Source: an uncultured Veillonella sp. (GTDB lineage: Bacteria > Bacillota > Negativicutes > Veillonellales > Veillonellaceae). From it: a DNA stretch of 64,000 nucleotides. The stretch spans positions 1 to 64,000 of the forward strand of contig NZ_CAKQFJ010000002.1 in NCBI RefSeq assembly GCF_934230905.1, read 5' to 3'. The translations under genes and the position numbers were made by a program. Shown here one piece after another: positions 26,370 through 34,587 of this stretch. Every line of letters starts with the position of its first letter. Within the stretch, counting starts at the first letter, position 1. The notes beneath the pieces are model-generated. The model did not search any database. It saw nothing but the letters and a program-made list of their open reading frames with translations, and was not told the origin of the DNA.

Positions 26370-27233
26370 TTAAAACCTCTTTCTTTGGTTCTGTATATCT
26401 TTACGAATGATGGTATACGCATCATATCGACTTTCATAAATTTTATGATTTAATAAAGCATTCTTAATTCCACAAATTGGTTCATGCTCGTGATAACAAG
26501 GATTAAATTTACAATCCACTAAATAATCAGAAAATTCAGGAAATAGTGTAGGTAATCGTTCTAATGTAATATCAGTGAATTCAATAGAACTAAATCCCGG
26601 TGTATCCATAATAAATGAATCAGTATTTAAGCTAAACAATGACGCATGACGTGTTGTATGCTTCCCCCGTTTAATCTTATCGCTAATTTCACCAGTTTGA
26701 AATGCAAATTTTTTATCCACTGCATTTAAGAGGCTACTTTTACCAACACCAGAAGGACCTGCAAAAGCAGTTACCTTATGTAGCAATAGATTACGTAAAT
26801 TATCAATACCAATATGATTTGTAGCAGATGTAGTAATAACATGATACCCAATCGCTTTATATTTATCGATTAACGCATCTGTAGATACGTCACTAACATC
26901 ATATTTATTTATACATAAAATCACCGGAATATCAGCATGTTCAATCATTACTAACATCTTATCAAGTAATAATTCATTAATATCTGGATTATGAGCAGCA
27001 ACTACAAGGATAACTTGATCAATGTTAGCGACAGCTGGACGCACCATTGAGTTGTAACGAGGTAAGATAACTTCAACAAAGCCATCTTCTGAAAATTCAA
27101 CTCGGTCACCAACAAGTAAACTATATTTTGATTTTTTTATACGTCCGCGCACCTTACATTCATGAATAGTTCCTAATTCATCTTGAATGTAAAAGTAACC
27201 ATTCATATTTTTAATTACAATACCTGTACTCAT
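26370..27233 (-). CDS. rsgA: Ribosome small subunit-dependent GTPase RsgA
   Basis: RsgA checks late 30S assembly. The 287-residue protein has an N-terminal OB fold, then a circularly permuted G domain: NKYD (109-112) precedes the P-loop GPSGVGKSS (159-167) and DTPG (210-213). A C-terminal zinc knuckle follows with Cys241, Cys246, His248 and Cys254. It lies seven bases after prkC, a frequent pairing that may reflect phosphorylation of RsgA by the kinase. Confidence 0.96.
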   Translation of the reverse strand: MSTGIVIKNMNGYFYIQDELGTIHECKVRGRIKKSKYSLLVGDRVEFSEDGFVEVILPRYNSMVRPAVANIDQVILVVAAHNPDINELLLDKMLVMIEHADIPVILCINKYDVSDVSTDALIDKYKAIGYHVITTSATNHIGIDNLRNLLLHKVTAFAGPSGVGKSSLLNAVDKKFAFQTGEISDKIKRGKHTTRHASLFSLNTDSFIMDTPGFSSIEFTDITLERLPTLFPEFSDYLVDCKFNPCYHEHEPICGIKNALLNHKIYESRYDAYTIIRKDIQNQRKRF

Positions 27234-27240
27234 ACGTCCT

Positions 27241-29166
27241 CTACAACGCCGTATCTTGAACTAAAGCACCATTTAAATATACCTGTATTCTAACATTGCC
27301 AACACCGGATACATTTTTTACGATACGATCTCCTGGTTTATTGGTATTATCATAAATAACAGAAGAACCCTCATCATCTTTTACTACAATTTTTACTTCT
27401 TGATTTTTAGAACCCGATGGTACTGTTATATCTACAGTACCTTTAGTTCGATTTGATGAGCTTTGCTTAGAATCATCTTTTTGAGAAGACTCACCCTTTA
27501 ATTCAGTGGATAAATCAAGGCTACTACCTTCAGAAACCTCTTCACCAGCTTTTATGCTTTGTTCTGTAACGATTGATTTATCATCTACTGAACCTGCTAT
27601 CTGATTAACTCCAATATTATTAGAACTCAAAACTTGACGAGCATCTTTTAAGGACATACCAACGAGATTCGGCATTTTAACTTTTTTAGCTTGCGCTTTA
27701 TTAACAACTAAATCAACCGTAGTACCTTTAGATACCTTAGAATCACCAGAAGGGCTTTGTGCAACAATAACATTATCAGGCTTACCTTCAACAGACCCTT
27801 GTGTAATTTTACCTACAACTAAGCCTAAATCTTTTAACCGTTGACGTGCTTGTTCTACAGTCAAACCAGAAAGATCAGGAACTGTAATATCACCAACACC
27901 TTTAGATACGACTAAATGTATAGTACGCTGTTCCTTAACTTTTTCCCCTGCTCCTGGACTTTGAGAAATTACTTGTCCTGCTGGAACATCAGTATTAGTT
28001 ACCTCACTAGTAGAAACACGTAAATGTTTATCTTCCAAAATATTTTTTGCCACAGAAACTTGTTTACCTACGACATTTGGTACATCAACAGTTGTATTGC
28101 TCCAAAAATTACCATAACTCAAAAATGCACCTAAAAATGCAATCAAGAAAATAATGGCAGCACCAAGAACTATATATTTTTGTGGTATAGATGCAATCTT
28201 ACTAAGCATAGATTTCTTTTTTCCCTCATTAGGCATAGAATCATCAATATCACTGAAATCATCTAATGTATCTGGATCTACTGCCGGAATCATTTGTGTT
28301 GCAAAATCATATGGTTCATGTCGTTGTGTTTTTCCCATTGTAAAGCCTTGAGATAAGCGTAAATCTCCCATCATTTCAGATATCGAATCAAATCGATCAG
28401 CAGGATTTTTAGCTAAAGCTTTCATTACAACAGCTTCTAACAATGGTGGAATAGAAGGATTATATCTTGTAGGTGGAATTACTTTTTCTCGTACATGCTT
28501 TAATGCTACTGCAATTGGTGTTTCCCCTTCGAAAGGAACCTTTCCAGTTAACATTTCATATAAAACGACACCTAGTGAATAAATATCTGTATTTCCATCT
28601 ACTGGTTTTCCACTAGCTTGTTCTGGTGAAAGATAATGAGCAGACCCCATTATAGAGTTAGTGTACATTACGGTATTAGTAGTATTCATAGCACGAGCAA
28701 TACCAAAATCAGTAACCTTCACACGACCTGTATTGGTAATAATTACATTATGAGGTTTAATATCACAATGAACAATTCCCATTGCATGGGCATGCTCTAA
28801 ACCTTCACCAATAGCAATAGTAATCTTAACAGCTTCGTCTATAGATAATCGATTGTGACGAGTAATATATTCTTTAAGTGTTTCTCCGTCTACATACTCC
28901 ATGATGATGTAATGCATACCTTGATCATAACCTACATCATACATATTAACAATATTAGGATGATTCAACTTACCTGCAGCTTGAGCTTCTCGTTTAAAGC
29001 GACTTACAAATTCATCGTCACTAGCAAAATTTGAATGTAAAATTTTTATAGCTACTGGACGCCCTAATAAAGTATCTTCACCTTTATAGACATCGGCCAT
29101 TCCACCAACACCAATCTTGGTCAGGATACGATAGCGATTATCCAATAATGTATCTTTAATCTTCAT
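27241..29166 (-). CDS. prkC: PASTA-domain Ser/Thr protein kinase (PrkC/Stk1 type)
   Basis: A 641-residue membrane kinase. The catalytic domain (10-275) has GVGGMADVYKG, Lys41 and DFG 153-155. The catalytic-loop motif reads HCDIKPHN (133-140), with Cys replacing the usual Arg of HRD. A basic juxtamembrane stretch precedes one membrane helix (about 330-351), then three PASTA repeats (about 355-560) face outward to sense muropeptides, followed by a Ser/Lys-rich linker and an 80-residue C-terminal beta domain. The cognate phosphatase stp lies 26 bases upstream and rsgA follows. Confidence 0.95.
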   Translation of the reverse strand: MKIKDTLLDNRYRILTKIGVGGMADVYKGEDTLLGRPVAIKILHSNFASDDEFVSRFKREAQAAGKLNHPNIVNMYDVGYDQGMHYIIMEYVDGETLKEYITRHNRLSIDEAVKITIAIGEGLEHAHAMGIVHCDIKPHNVIITNTGRVKVTDFGIARAMNTTNTVMYTNSIMGSAHYLSPEQASGKPVDGNTDIYSLGVVLYEMLTGKVPFEGETPIAVALKHVREKVIPPTRYNPSIPPLLEAVVMKALAKNPADRFDSISEMMGDLRLSQGFTMGKTQRHEPYDFATQMIPAVDPDTLDDFSDIDDSMPNEGKKKSMLSKIASIPQKYIVLGAAIIFLIAFLGAFLSYGNFWSNTTVDVPNVVGKQVSVAKNILEDKHLRVSTSEVTNTDVPAGQVISQSPGAGEKVKEQRTIHLVVSKGVGDITVPDLSGLTVEQARQRLKDLGLVVGKITQGSVEGKPDNVIVAQSPSGDSKVSKGTTVDLVVNKAQAKKVKMPNLVGMSLKDARQVLSSNNIGVNQIAGSVDDKSIVTEQSIKAGEEVSEGSSLDLSTELKGESSQKDDSKQSSSNRTKGTVDITVPSGSKNQEVKIVVKDDEGSSVIYDNTNKPGDRIVKNVSGVGNVRIQVYLNGALVQDTAL

Positions 29167-29192
29167 AATATTTATAACTCTCCATATCTAGA

Positions 29193-29894
29193 TTAGATAG
29201 TTCCTACTATAATGGTAACATTATCACCGGCACCAGCATCATATACATCAGTAATCAATGTATTTAATACCTCTGTATTATCATTAGTATCATGTAATAC
29301 TTGTTGTATTCTTTCATCACTGATATACCCAGATAATCCATCTGTGCATAATAGAATTCTATCTCCGGATTTTACTGGTACTGTACCACTATCGACATGT
29401 AAATCTTCTTCAACACCGACAGCTCTAGTTAATAAATTACGTTGAGGATGTACAATCATCTCTTCTTTTGTAATTTCACCAGCATCTAATAACTGTTGAA
29501 CCATAGAGTGATCCGTGGTGATCTGAGTCAATTTATCATTTCTATAAATATAGAGTCTACTATCACCGACACTAGCCCAAAGTAGATTATCGTCTACCTT
29601 AGCGACTACAACAGCAGTAGTTCCCATTCCACTAAGACGTTCCTCTCGAGCTACACGATTAACTATACGTGTATTCGCATGTAATATAGCATCGACTAAA
29701 GACGTTTCATTAATGGTAGAAGTAGATTGTAGATATTCTTTTATTTCATCAACAGCATAGGTACTAGCGATTTCTCCGCCTCTATAACCACCCATGCCAT
29801 CCGTAACAGCACAAATATTATCACTAATAAAAAAGCGATCTTCGTTCTGCTTTCTGACTAATCCAATTTTACTTAAACCTACGATATTATTCAT
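29193..29894 (-). CDS. stp: PP2C-family protein phosphatase Stp/PrpC
   Basis: The partner phosphatase of the PASTA kinase. The 233-residue PPM fold shows RKQNEDRFF, DGMGGYRGGE (metal Asp), GMGTTAVV, LLCTDGLSGY and GAGDNVTII. The frame is open nine codons further, but I choose MNNIVGLSKIG at 29894, which has GAGGAG upstream and matches the family N-terminus; it then overlaps the rlmN stop by eight bases. The rlmN-stp-prkC order is conserved in Firmicutes. Confidence 0.95.
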   Translation of the reverse strand: MNNIVGLSKIGLVRKQNEDRFFISDNICAVTDGMGGYRGGEIASTYAVDEIKEYLQSTSTINETSLVDAILHANTRIVNRVAREERLSGMGTTAVVVAKVDDNLLWASVGDSRLYIYRNDKLTQITTDHSMVQQLLDAGEITKEEMIVHPQRNLLTRAVGVEEDLHVDSGTVPVKSGDRILLCTDGLSGYISDERIQQVLHDTNDNTEVLNTLITDVYDAGAGDNVTIIVGTI

Positions 29895-30933
29895 GAATCT
29901 CCTCTTTCCGACCGTGGGCAACTTTTAATTGTCCACATGCGGCTTGGATAGCATCGCCCATTTCTTTACGAATTGTAACAGAAACACCATAAGAAGCGAC
30001 AATATCCTTAAATATGTTCATATGTTTACTAGAAGGTTTATACAAATTAATATGTTCATTACCATTTACAGGAATCAGATTGACATGACAATTAGGAAAT
30101 ACCTTACCTATTTTTCCTAACTCATGAGCTTCCTCTAATGATACATTAATTGAATCTATTAAAATATATTCAAACGTTATACGTCTCTGTGTTTTCTCAT
30201 AATAATATTTTACAGCATCTAAAACCTCGTCTAATTTATAATGAGATCCAACAGGCATAATCTTACGACGTGTTTCATCTGTCGTGGCATGTAAAGATAA
30301 CGCTAATGTAATCGGAAGGTCTTCATCTGCCAATTTATAAATATTAGGAACCCAACCACAAGTAGAAATAGTCATTTTTCTATAACTAATATCGAATATC
30401 AAAGGGTCGTGAATACATTTTAACGCTTGTAATACATTATCAAAGTTTTGTAATGGTTCACCAGCACCCATCACTACTAAAGAATGAATATCTTCCTGTT
30501 TTAAAGCACTAAAGAGAACAACTTGCCCCACAATTTCAGAAACTGATAAATCTCTGAATAATCCGCCCTGTGTAGATGCACAAAAAACACAGCCCATAGC
30601 ACATCCAACTTGAGAAGAAACACATACAGAATTACCATAATGTTGTTCCATTAAAACGGCTTCAATCCTACTATGATCCGCAAGTTCTAATAATAATTTT
30701 CGTGTTTTTCCATCTGGTGATACAGATTGAGTTACCACTTTAGGAATCGATATTATGCAATTAGTATCCAACCAATCTCTTAAGGTCTTAGGGAATTGTG
30801 TCATATCCTGAAAAACAAAAATATGACGATGATATATGTAATCAATTAATTGTTTTGCACGAAATTTTTGAATTTTATATTCCTCAAATAACGCTTGTAA
30901 TTCAACTAACGATTTACCCAACAATTCAATCAT
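29887..30933 (-). CDS. rlmN: 23S rRNA/tRNA (adenine C2)-methyltransferase RlmN
   Basis: RlmN methylates A2503 of 23S rRNA and A37 of some tRNAs. The 348-residue protein has the radical SAM motif CAMGCVFC (Cys111, Cys115, Cys118) and the methyl-carrying Cys333 in AACGQL near the C-terminus. I choose the start MIELLGKSL (30933), which has GGGAG at proper spacing; four upstream codons are open without an SD. It is 30 bases after rsmB. Confidence 0.96.
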   Translation of the reverse strand: MIELLGKSLVELQALFEEYKIQKFRAKQLIDYIYHRHIFVFQDMTQFPKTLRDWLDTNCIISIPKVVTQSVSPDGKTRKLLLELADHSRIEAVLMEQHYGNSVCVSSQVGCAMGCVFCASTQGGLFRDLSVSEIVGQVVLFSALKQEDIHSLVVMGAGEPLQNFDNVLQALKCIHDPLIFDISYRKMTISTCGWVPNIYKLADEDLPITLALSLHATTDETRRKIMPVGSHYKLDEVLDAVKYYYEKTQRRITFEYILIDSINVSLEEAHELGKIGKVFPNCHVNLIPVNGNEHINLYKPSSKHMNIFKDIVASYGVSVTIRKEMGDAIQAACGQLKVAHGRKEEIHE

Positions 30934-30963
30934 GAGTTCTCCCATTCAAAGCTAATAACTTAG

Positions 30964-32322
30964 TTAAGAAATACGTTGCATTTTAACCATAAAGAACCCA
31001 TCCATATCATCTGTTGGTGGATATGTTGTAATCATACCACTATTTGACTTAAGTGGGAAATCTTTCTCCACAGGAATAATAGAAAACTCTTTATGTTTCT
31101 GCAAAAATAACTCTACTACCTCTTCGTTTTCTTTATAATTTAACGTACATGTAGAATATATTAAATAGCCTTTTTCCTTAACAGTCATAGCAGCACGTTC
31201 TAAAATTGATAACTGTAACGATGGTAATTCTAAAAGTATTGATTCCTGTTTGCGCCAACGCATATCCAGTTTTTTTTGAAGTATTCCTAACCCAGAGCAA
31301 GGTGCATCTACGAGCACTCGATCAAAATACGAATTCCATGAATCTGGTAATTTTGTGGCATCCTGCACTTTTGTATGCATAATAGAAACACCTAATCGTT
31401 CAGCATTTGAATTCATAAGTTCAATCTTATGTTCATGTATATCACAACTCATTAATGAACCTACATTATTCATTAATGCAGCCATGTACATGGATTTACC
31501 ACCTGGTGCAGCACAGCAATCTAATATACATTCACCAGGTTGAGGATTTACGAGACGTGCTACCAACATAGATGCCTTATCCATGAATGTAATATAACCA
31601 TTCATAACGGCCTCTGATTTTTCTAGACTACCACGATGGCTATTAATATAAATAATATCCTCATAATTACTGTCCTGTGTGACATCCCATCCTTGTTTAC
31701 TTAATAAAGTTAAGCACTGTGGAATATCAATAAGAATCGTGTTTATACGCGCTGTCAATTTAGGCTGTTCATTAAACCATGCACATAAATCTTCTGTTTT
31801 ATCACGACCAAACTCACTTATCCATAAATTAATAAGCCAAAGAGGAATATTGTAAATAAAAGAAATGGCCTCTATATCATTATCTGCTAAATCTTCAATA
31901 CCAATATTATCTTGTTCTCGTATAACAGATCTTAATATAGCATTTACGAAACCAGATAAACCTCGTGTTAATTTCTTCGCTAATTTAACTGATTCATTAA
32001 CTGCTGCACTTTCCGGTACCTTATCCATATATACAATCTGATAAATACCTAGACGTAAAATCTCTACGACCATAGAGGACAGTTTCTTAATAGGGCGTTT
32101 TGCAAAGTGTACAATTATTGCATCTAAATAATTACGTCTACGTACCACACCATATACAAGCTCGGTAAAAAAACGTCGATCTAAATCAGAAAGATTATGT
32201 TTCGAAATATACTCCTGCAAAGTTATATTAGCATAAGCACCTTTACGATTAACATCAGATAATGCCTTTACTGCCAATAATCGTATATTTTGTTTTTGTC
32301 CATTTTTAGCAATTTCGTTCAT
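30964..32322 (-). CDS. rsmB: 16S rRNA (cytosine(967)-C5)-methyltransferase RsmB
   Basis: A 452-residue protein with an N-terminal NusB-like RNA-binding domain (about 15-140) and a C-terminal RsmB/NOL1 methyltransferase: LDCCAAPGGKSMYMA for SAM, DAPCSGLG and STCTLNYKEN for the two catalytic cysteines. The start is set at MNEIAKNG (32322), with AAGGAT upstream inside the end of the DUF116 gene; the genes overlap by 17 bases. Confidence 0.95.
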   Translation of the reverse strand: MNEIAKNGQKQNIRLLAVKALSDVNRKGAYANITLQEYISKHNLSDLDRRFFTELVYGVVRRRNYLDAIIVHFAKRPIKKLSSMVVEILRLGIYQIVYMDKVPESAAVNESVKLAKKLTRGLSGFVNAILRSVIREQDNIGIEDLADNDIEAISFIYNIPLWLINLWISEFGRDKTEDLCAWFNEQPKLTARINTILIDIPQCLTLLSKQGWDVTQDSNYEDIIYINSHRGSLEKSEAVMNGYITFMDKASMLVARLVNPQPGECILDCCAAPGGKSMYMAALMNNVGSLMSCDIHEHKIELMNSNAERLGVSIMHTKVQDATKLPDSWNSYFDRVLVDAPCSGLGILQKKLDMRWRKQESILLELPSLQLSILERAAMTVKEKGYLIYSTCTLNYKENEEVVELFLQKHKEFSIIPVEKDFPLKSNSGMITTYPPTDDMDGFFMVKMQRIS

Positions 32323-33100
32323 AGCTATCCTTATCAATCAGTAACTCTACAGCATCTCGCACCTTGTTAATATTAACAGTTGTATTACAACAAGGTCCAT
32401 TAGGACGTTCATTTAATACGCCAATAACAGGAATAGGAAATACATCAGCCATACCACTAGCAAGATCACGTTCACAAGCTATAGCAATAATAGCTTTAGG
32501 TTTTGCCTCCTTAACCTTCATACGCGCTAATGTACCACCAGTGACAACAATAAATTGGCAACCATATTCCTTTGCAATTTTCAATAATCCTCCTACCTGA
32601 CAAAGACCACATTGCTTGCAGTTGTATACATCATGTGTCACCTTATGAATACAGGTATTTTCCTGTAAACAATGAGGTGTTAACAATAGAATTCGTTCTG
32701 GAGGCACCTTGTATAAATTCATAACCACTAAATGATTAATTAAATCAATCATAGACTGACGTAATTCATCTTTTTGTATTCTTATGAAAGTCTTCCCTAT
32801 TCCTAATGATAAAGGGAACAGTAAATAAATAAATCGATTAGCAATTCGTAAAACTATAGGATGTATATATCTAACACCTAAAGAGGCAATAGCTAGAACA
32901 ATCCAAAGTAACCAAATACCCAGGATTAAGACTCCACCTATACTTTCACTAACAAGCGCTAAACTATATGATATTCGTTCTAATCCCGGCCATACTATAT
33001 ACATTGAAAAGCCAATGATTATTGAAAGGACTAAACAGGATAAGGCAGATAATTTTAAATATAAAGGATATGTTTTGTAAGATACATTACACTTCGTCAA
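32306..33100 (-). CDS. DUF116 family membrane protein with cysteine-rich cytoplasmic domain
   Basis: Two or three membrane segments (within about residues 10-90) precede a DUF116 domain containing clustered cysteines: PHCLQ, CKQCGLC, ACERD and GPCCNT. The function of DUF116 is unknown; the cysteine pattern suggests a metal or Fe-S site (inference). I propose a TTG start at 33100, eight bases after AAAGGTGG and 14 bases inside fmt, giving 264 residues; ATG codons at 33130 and 33205 are open but lack an SD and overlap fmt more. The fmt-DUF116-rsmB order recurs in Clostridia and Negativicutes. Confidence 0.8.
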   Translation of the reverse strand: MTKCNVSYKTYPLYLKLSALSCLVLSIIIGFSMYIVWPGLERISYSLALVSESIGGVLILGIWLLWIVLAIASLGVRYIHPIVLRIANRFIYLLFPLSLGIGKTFIRIQKDELRQSMIDLINHLVVMNLYKVPPERILLLTPHCLQENTCIHKVTHDVYNCKQCGLCQVGGLLKIAKEYGCQFIVVTGGTLARMKVKEAKPKAIIAIACERDLASGMADVFPIPVIGVLNERPNGPCCNTTVNINKVRDAVELLIDKDSYERNC

Positions 33101-34094
33101 ATGCAATACCACCTTTGATTTGGTGACCATTAATAAAATCTTGGGCACTAATGCGTTTTTTATTTTCTGGTTGAACCTCTGTAAGAAGAATAAAACCTTG
33201 TTCACCAGTAGATACTACAAGTCCTTTTGCTGTGTGTACAATAGTTCCAGCCGGTGCAAGTTCTACAGTAACCTCATGATTATTTATTACAACTGTAACT
33301 ATCTTATTGTTTACAGATTTAATGTCAATCATTTGAGCAGACCAAATCTTTAACCGTTTTCCCTGTAAAAAGGAATAACAACCAGGTGCTGGATTTAGAC
33401 CACGAATTAAATTGACAATTTTATATGCCGGTTGATGCCAATCAATGAGTCCCATTTCTTTTGTAATTTTAGAAGTTTGGCTTGCTAAATTATCATCTTG
33501 AGGTATTGCCTTAATGTCACCTTTCACCCATTTATCTAATACTGGAGAAATAGTGCGTGCCCCTAATTCAGCAATACGTTCAAATAACGTACCTGTCGTT
33601 TCATGTGGAAGTATATCAATTTCTGCAATATCGATAATATCTCCTGTATCTAGACCATCATCCATATGCATAATAGTAACACCTGTTTTAGTATCACCAT
33701 TTAAAATAGCATAATGGATAGGTGCTGCTCCTCTATATTTTGGCAATATAGATGCATGAATGTTAATACACCCATATTTAGGCAACCGAATAAGCCATGG
33801 TGGTAAAATTTTACCATATGCAATTACGACAATAACATCTGGTGCAAGATTAGTTAGTTCCTCTTGAACTGTATCATCACGCAATGTTACGGGTTGGTAT
33901 ACTGGCAAATCCAAAGCTAATGCGGCCTTTTTAACAGGCGGCATTTGAATCTGCTTACCACGCCCTTTTTGTTTATCAGGTTGACAATATACACCAACTA
34001 TAGAATGACCCGCCTCAACTAATGCGCGTAATGTAGGAACAGAAAAATCTGGTGTGCCCATAAAGACAATACGTAATGGATTATTGTTAGACAA
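33087..34094 (-). CDS. fmt: Methionyl-tRNA formyltransferase
   Basis: Fmt formylates initiator Met-tRNA. The core matches: IVFMGTPDFSVP near the N-terminus and HASILPKYRGAAPI with the catalytic residues, then the C-terminal OB-like tRNA-binding domain. No ATG lies close to the expected start. TTG at 34094, nine bases after GGAGG and overlapping the def stop by eight bases, gives 335 residues, the normal length; the upstream ATG at 34148 has no SD. Def, the next enzyme in the formylation cycle, is directly upstream. Confidence 0.95.
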   Translation of the reverse strand: MSNNNPLRIVFMGTPDFSVPTLRALVEAGHSIVGVYCQPDKQKGRGKQIQMPPVKKAALALDLPVYQPVTLRDDTVQEELTNLAPDVIVVIAYGKILPPWLIRLPKYGCINIHASILPKYRGAAPIHYAILNGDTKTGVTIMHMDDGLDTGDIIDIAEIDILPHETTGTLFERIAELGARTISPVLDKWVKGDIKAIPQDDNLASQTSKITKEMGLIDWHQPAYKIVNLIRGLNPAPGCYSFLQGKRLKIWSAQMIDIKSVNNKIVTVVINNHEVTVELAPAGTIVHTAKGLVVSTGEQGFILLTEVQPENKKRISAQDFINGHQIKGGIAFDEV

Positions 34095-34575
34095 TTTCCT
34101 TTTCCTCCGGATGATCTGAAATACGGCGTAAATTTGAAGCTTTTTCAATAAATAAATGACCTTCTAAATGATCAATTTCATGTTGAAAAATTCTTGCCAA
34201 AAAACCTTCAGCTTTAATCATAACTTTTTTATTATGAGGGTCAATACCTTTTACAGTAACCTTTTCAAATCGTTCTACATCCCCAAAATAACCTGGAACA
34301 CTTAAACATCCTTCTAGACCTATTTGGGATCCTTCACCATGAATGATTTCTGGATTGATAAGAGCTATTAAGCCGCTACCAGCATGATCATCTACTACTA
34401 TGATACGTTTTGAAACATTAACCTGCGGTGCTGCCAATCCAACGCCTTCCGTTTTATACATCGTATCGGCCATATCGTCTATAAACGCACGCATTTTTTT
34501 ATTTACATGTTCTACGGGTTCTGCAACTTCTTTTAATACTGGATGACCAGCTTTTACTACTTCAAGTACTGCCAT
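34087..34575 (-). CDS. def: Peptide deformylase
   Basis: This 162-residue metalloenzyme removes the formyl group from nascent proteins. All three motifs are present: GVGLAAPQV, EGCLSVPG (metal Cys) and QHEIDHLEG (HExxH). The short C-terminus indicates a type 1-like enzyme. It lies 12 bases after priA and is coupled to fmt. Confidence 0.97.
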   Translation of the reverse strand: MAVLEVVKAGHPVLKEVAEPVEHVNKKMRAFIDDMADTMYKTEGVGLAAPQVNVSKRIIVVDDHAGSGLIALINPEIIHGEGSQIGLEGCLSVPGYFGDVERFEKVTVKGIDPHNKKVMIKAEGFLARIFQHEIDHLEGHLFIEKASNLRRISDHPEEKEIV

Positions 34576-34587
34576 ATACTCCTCTTA

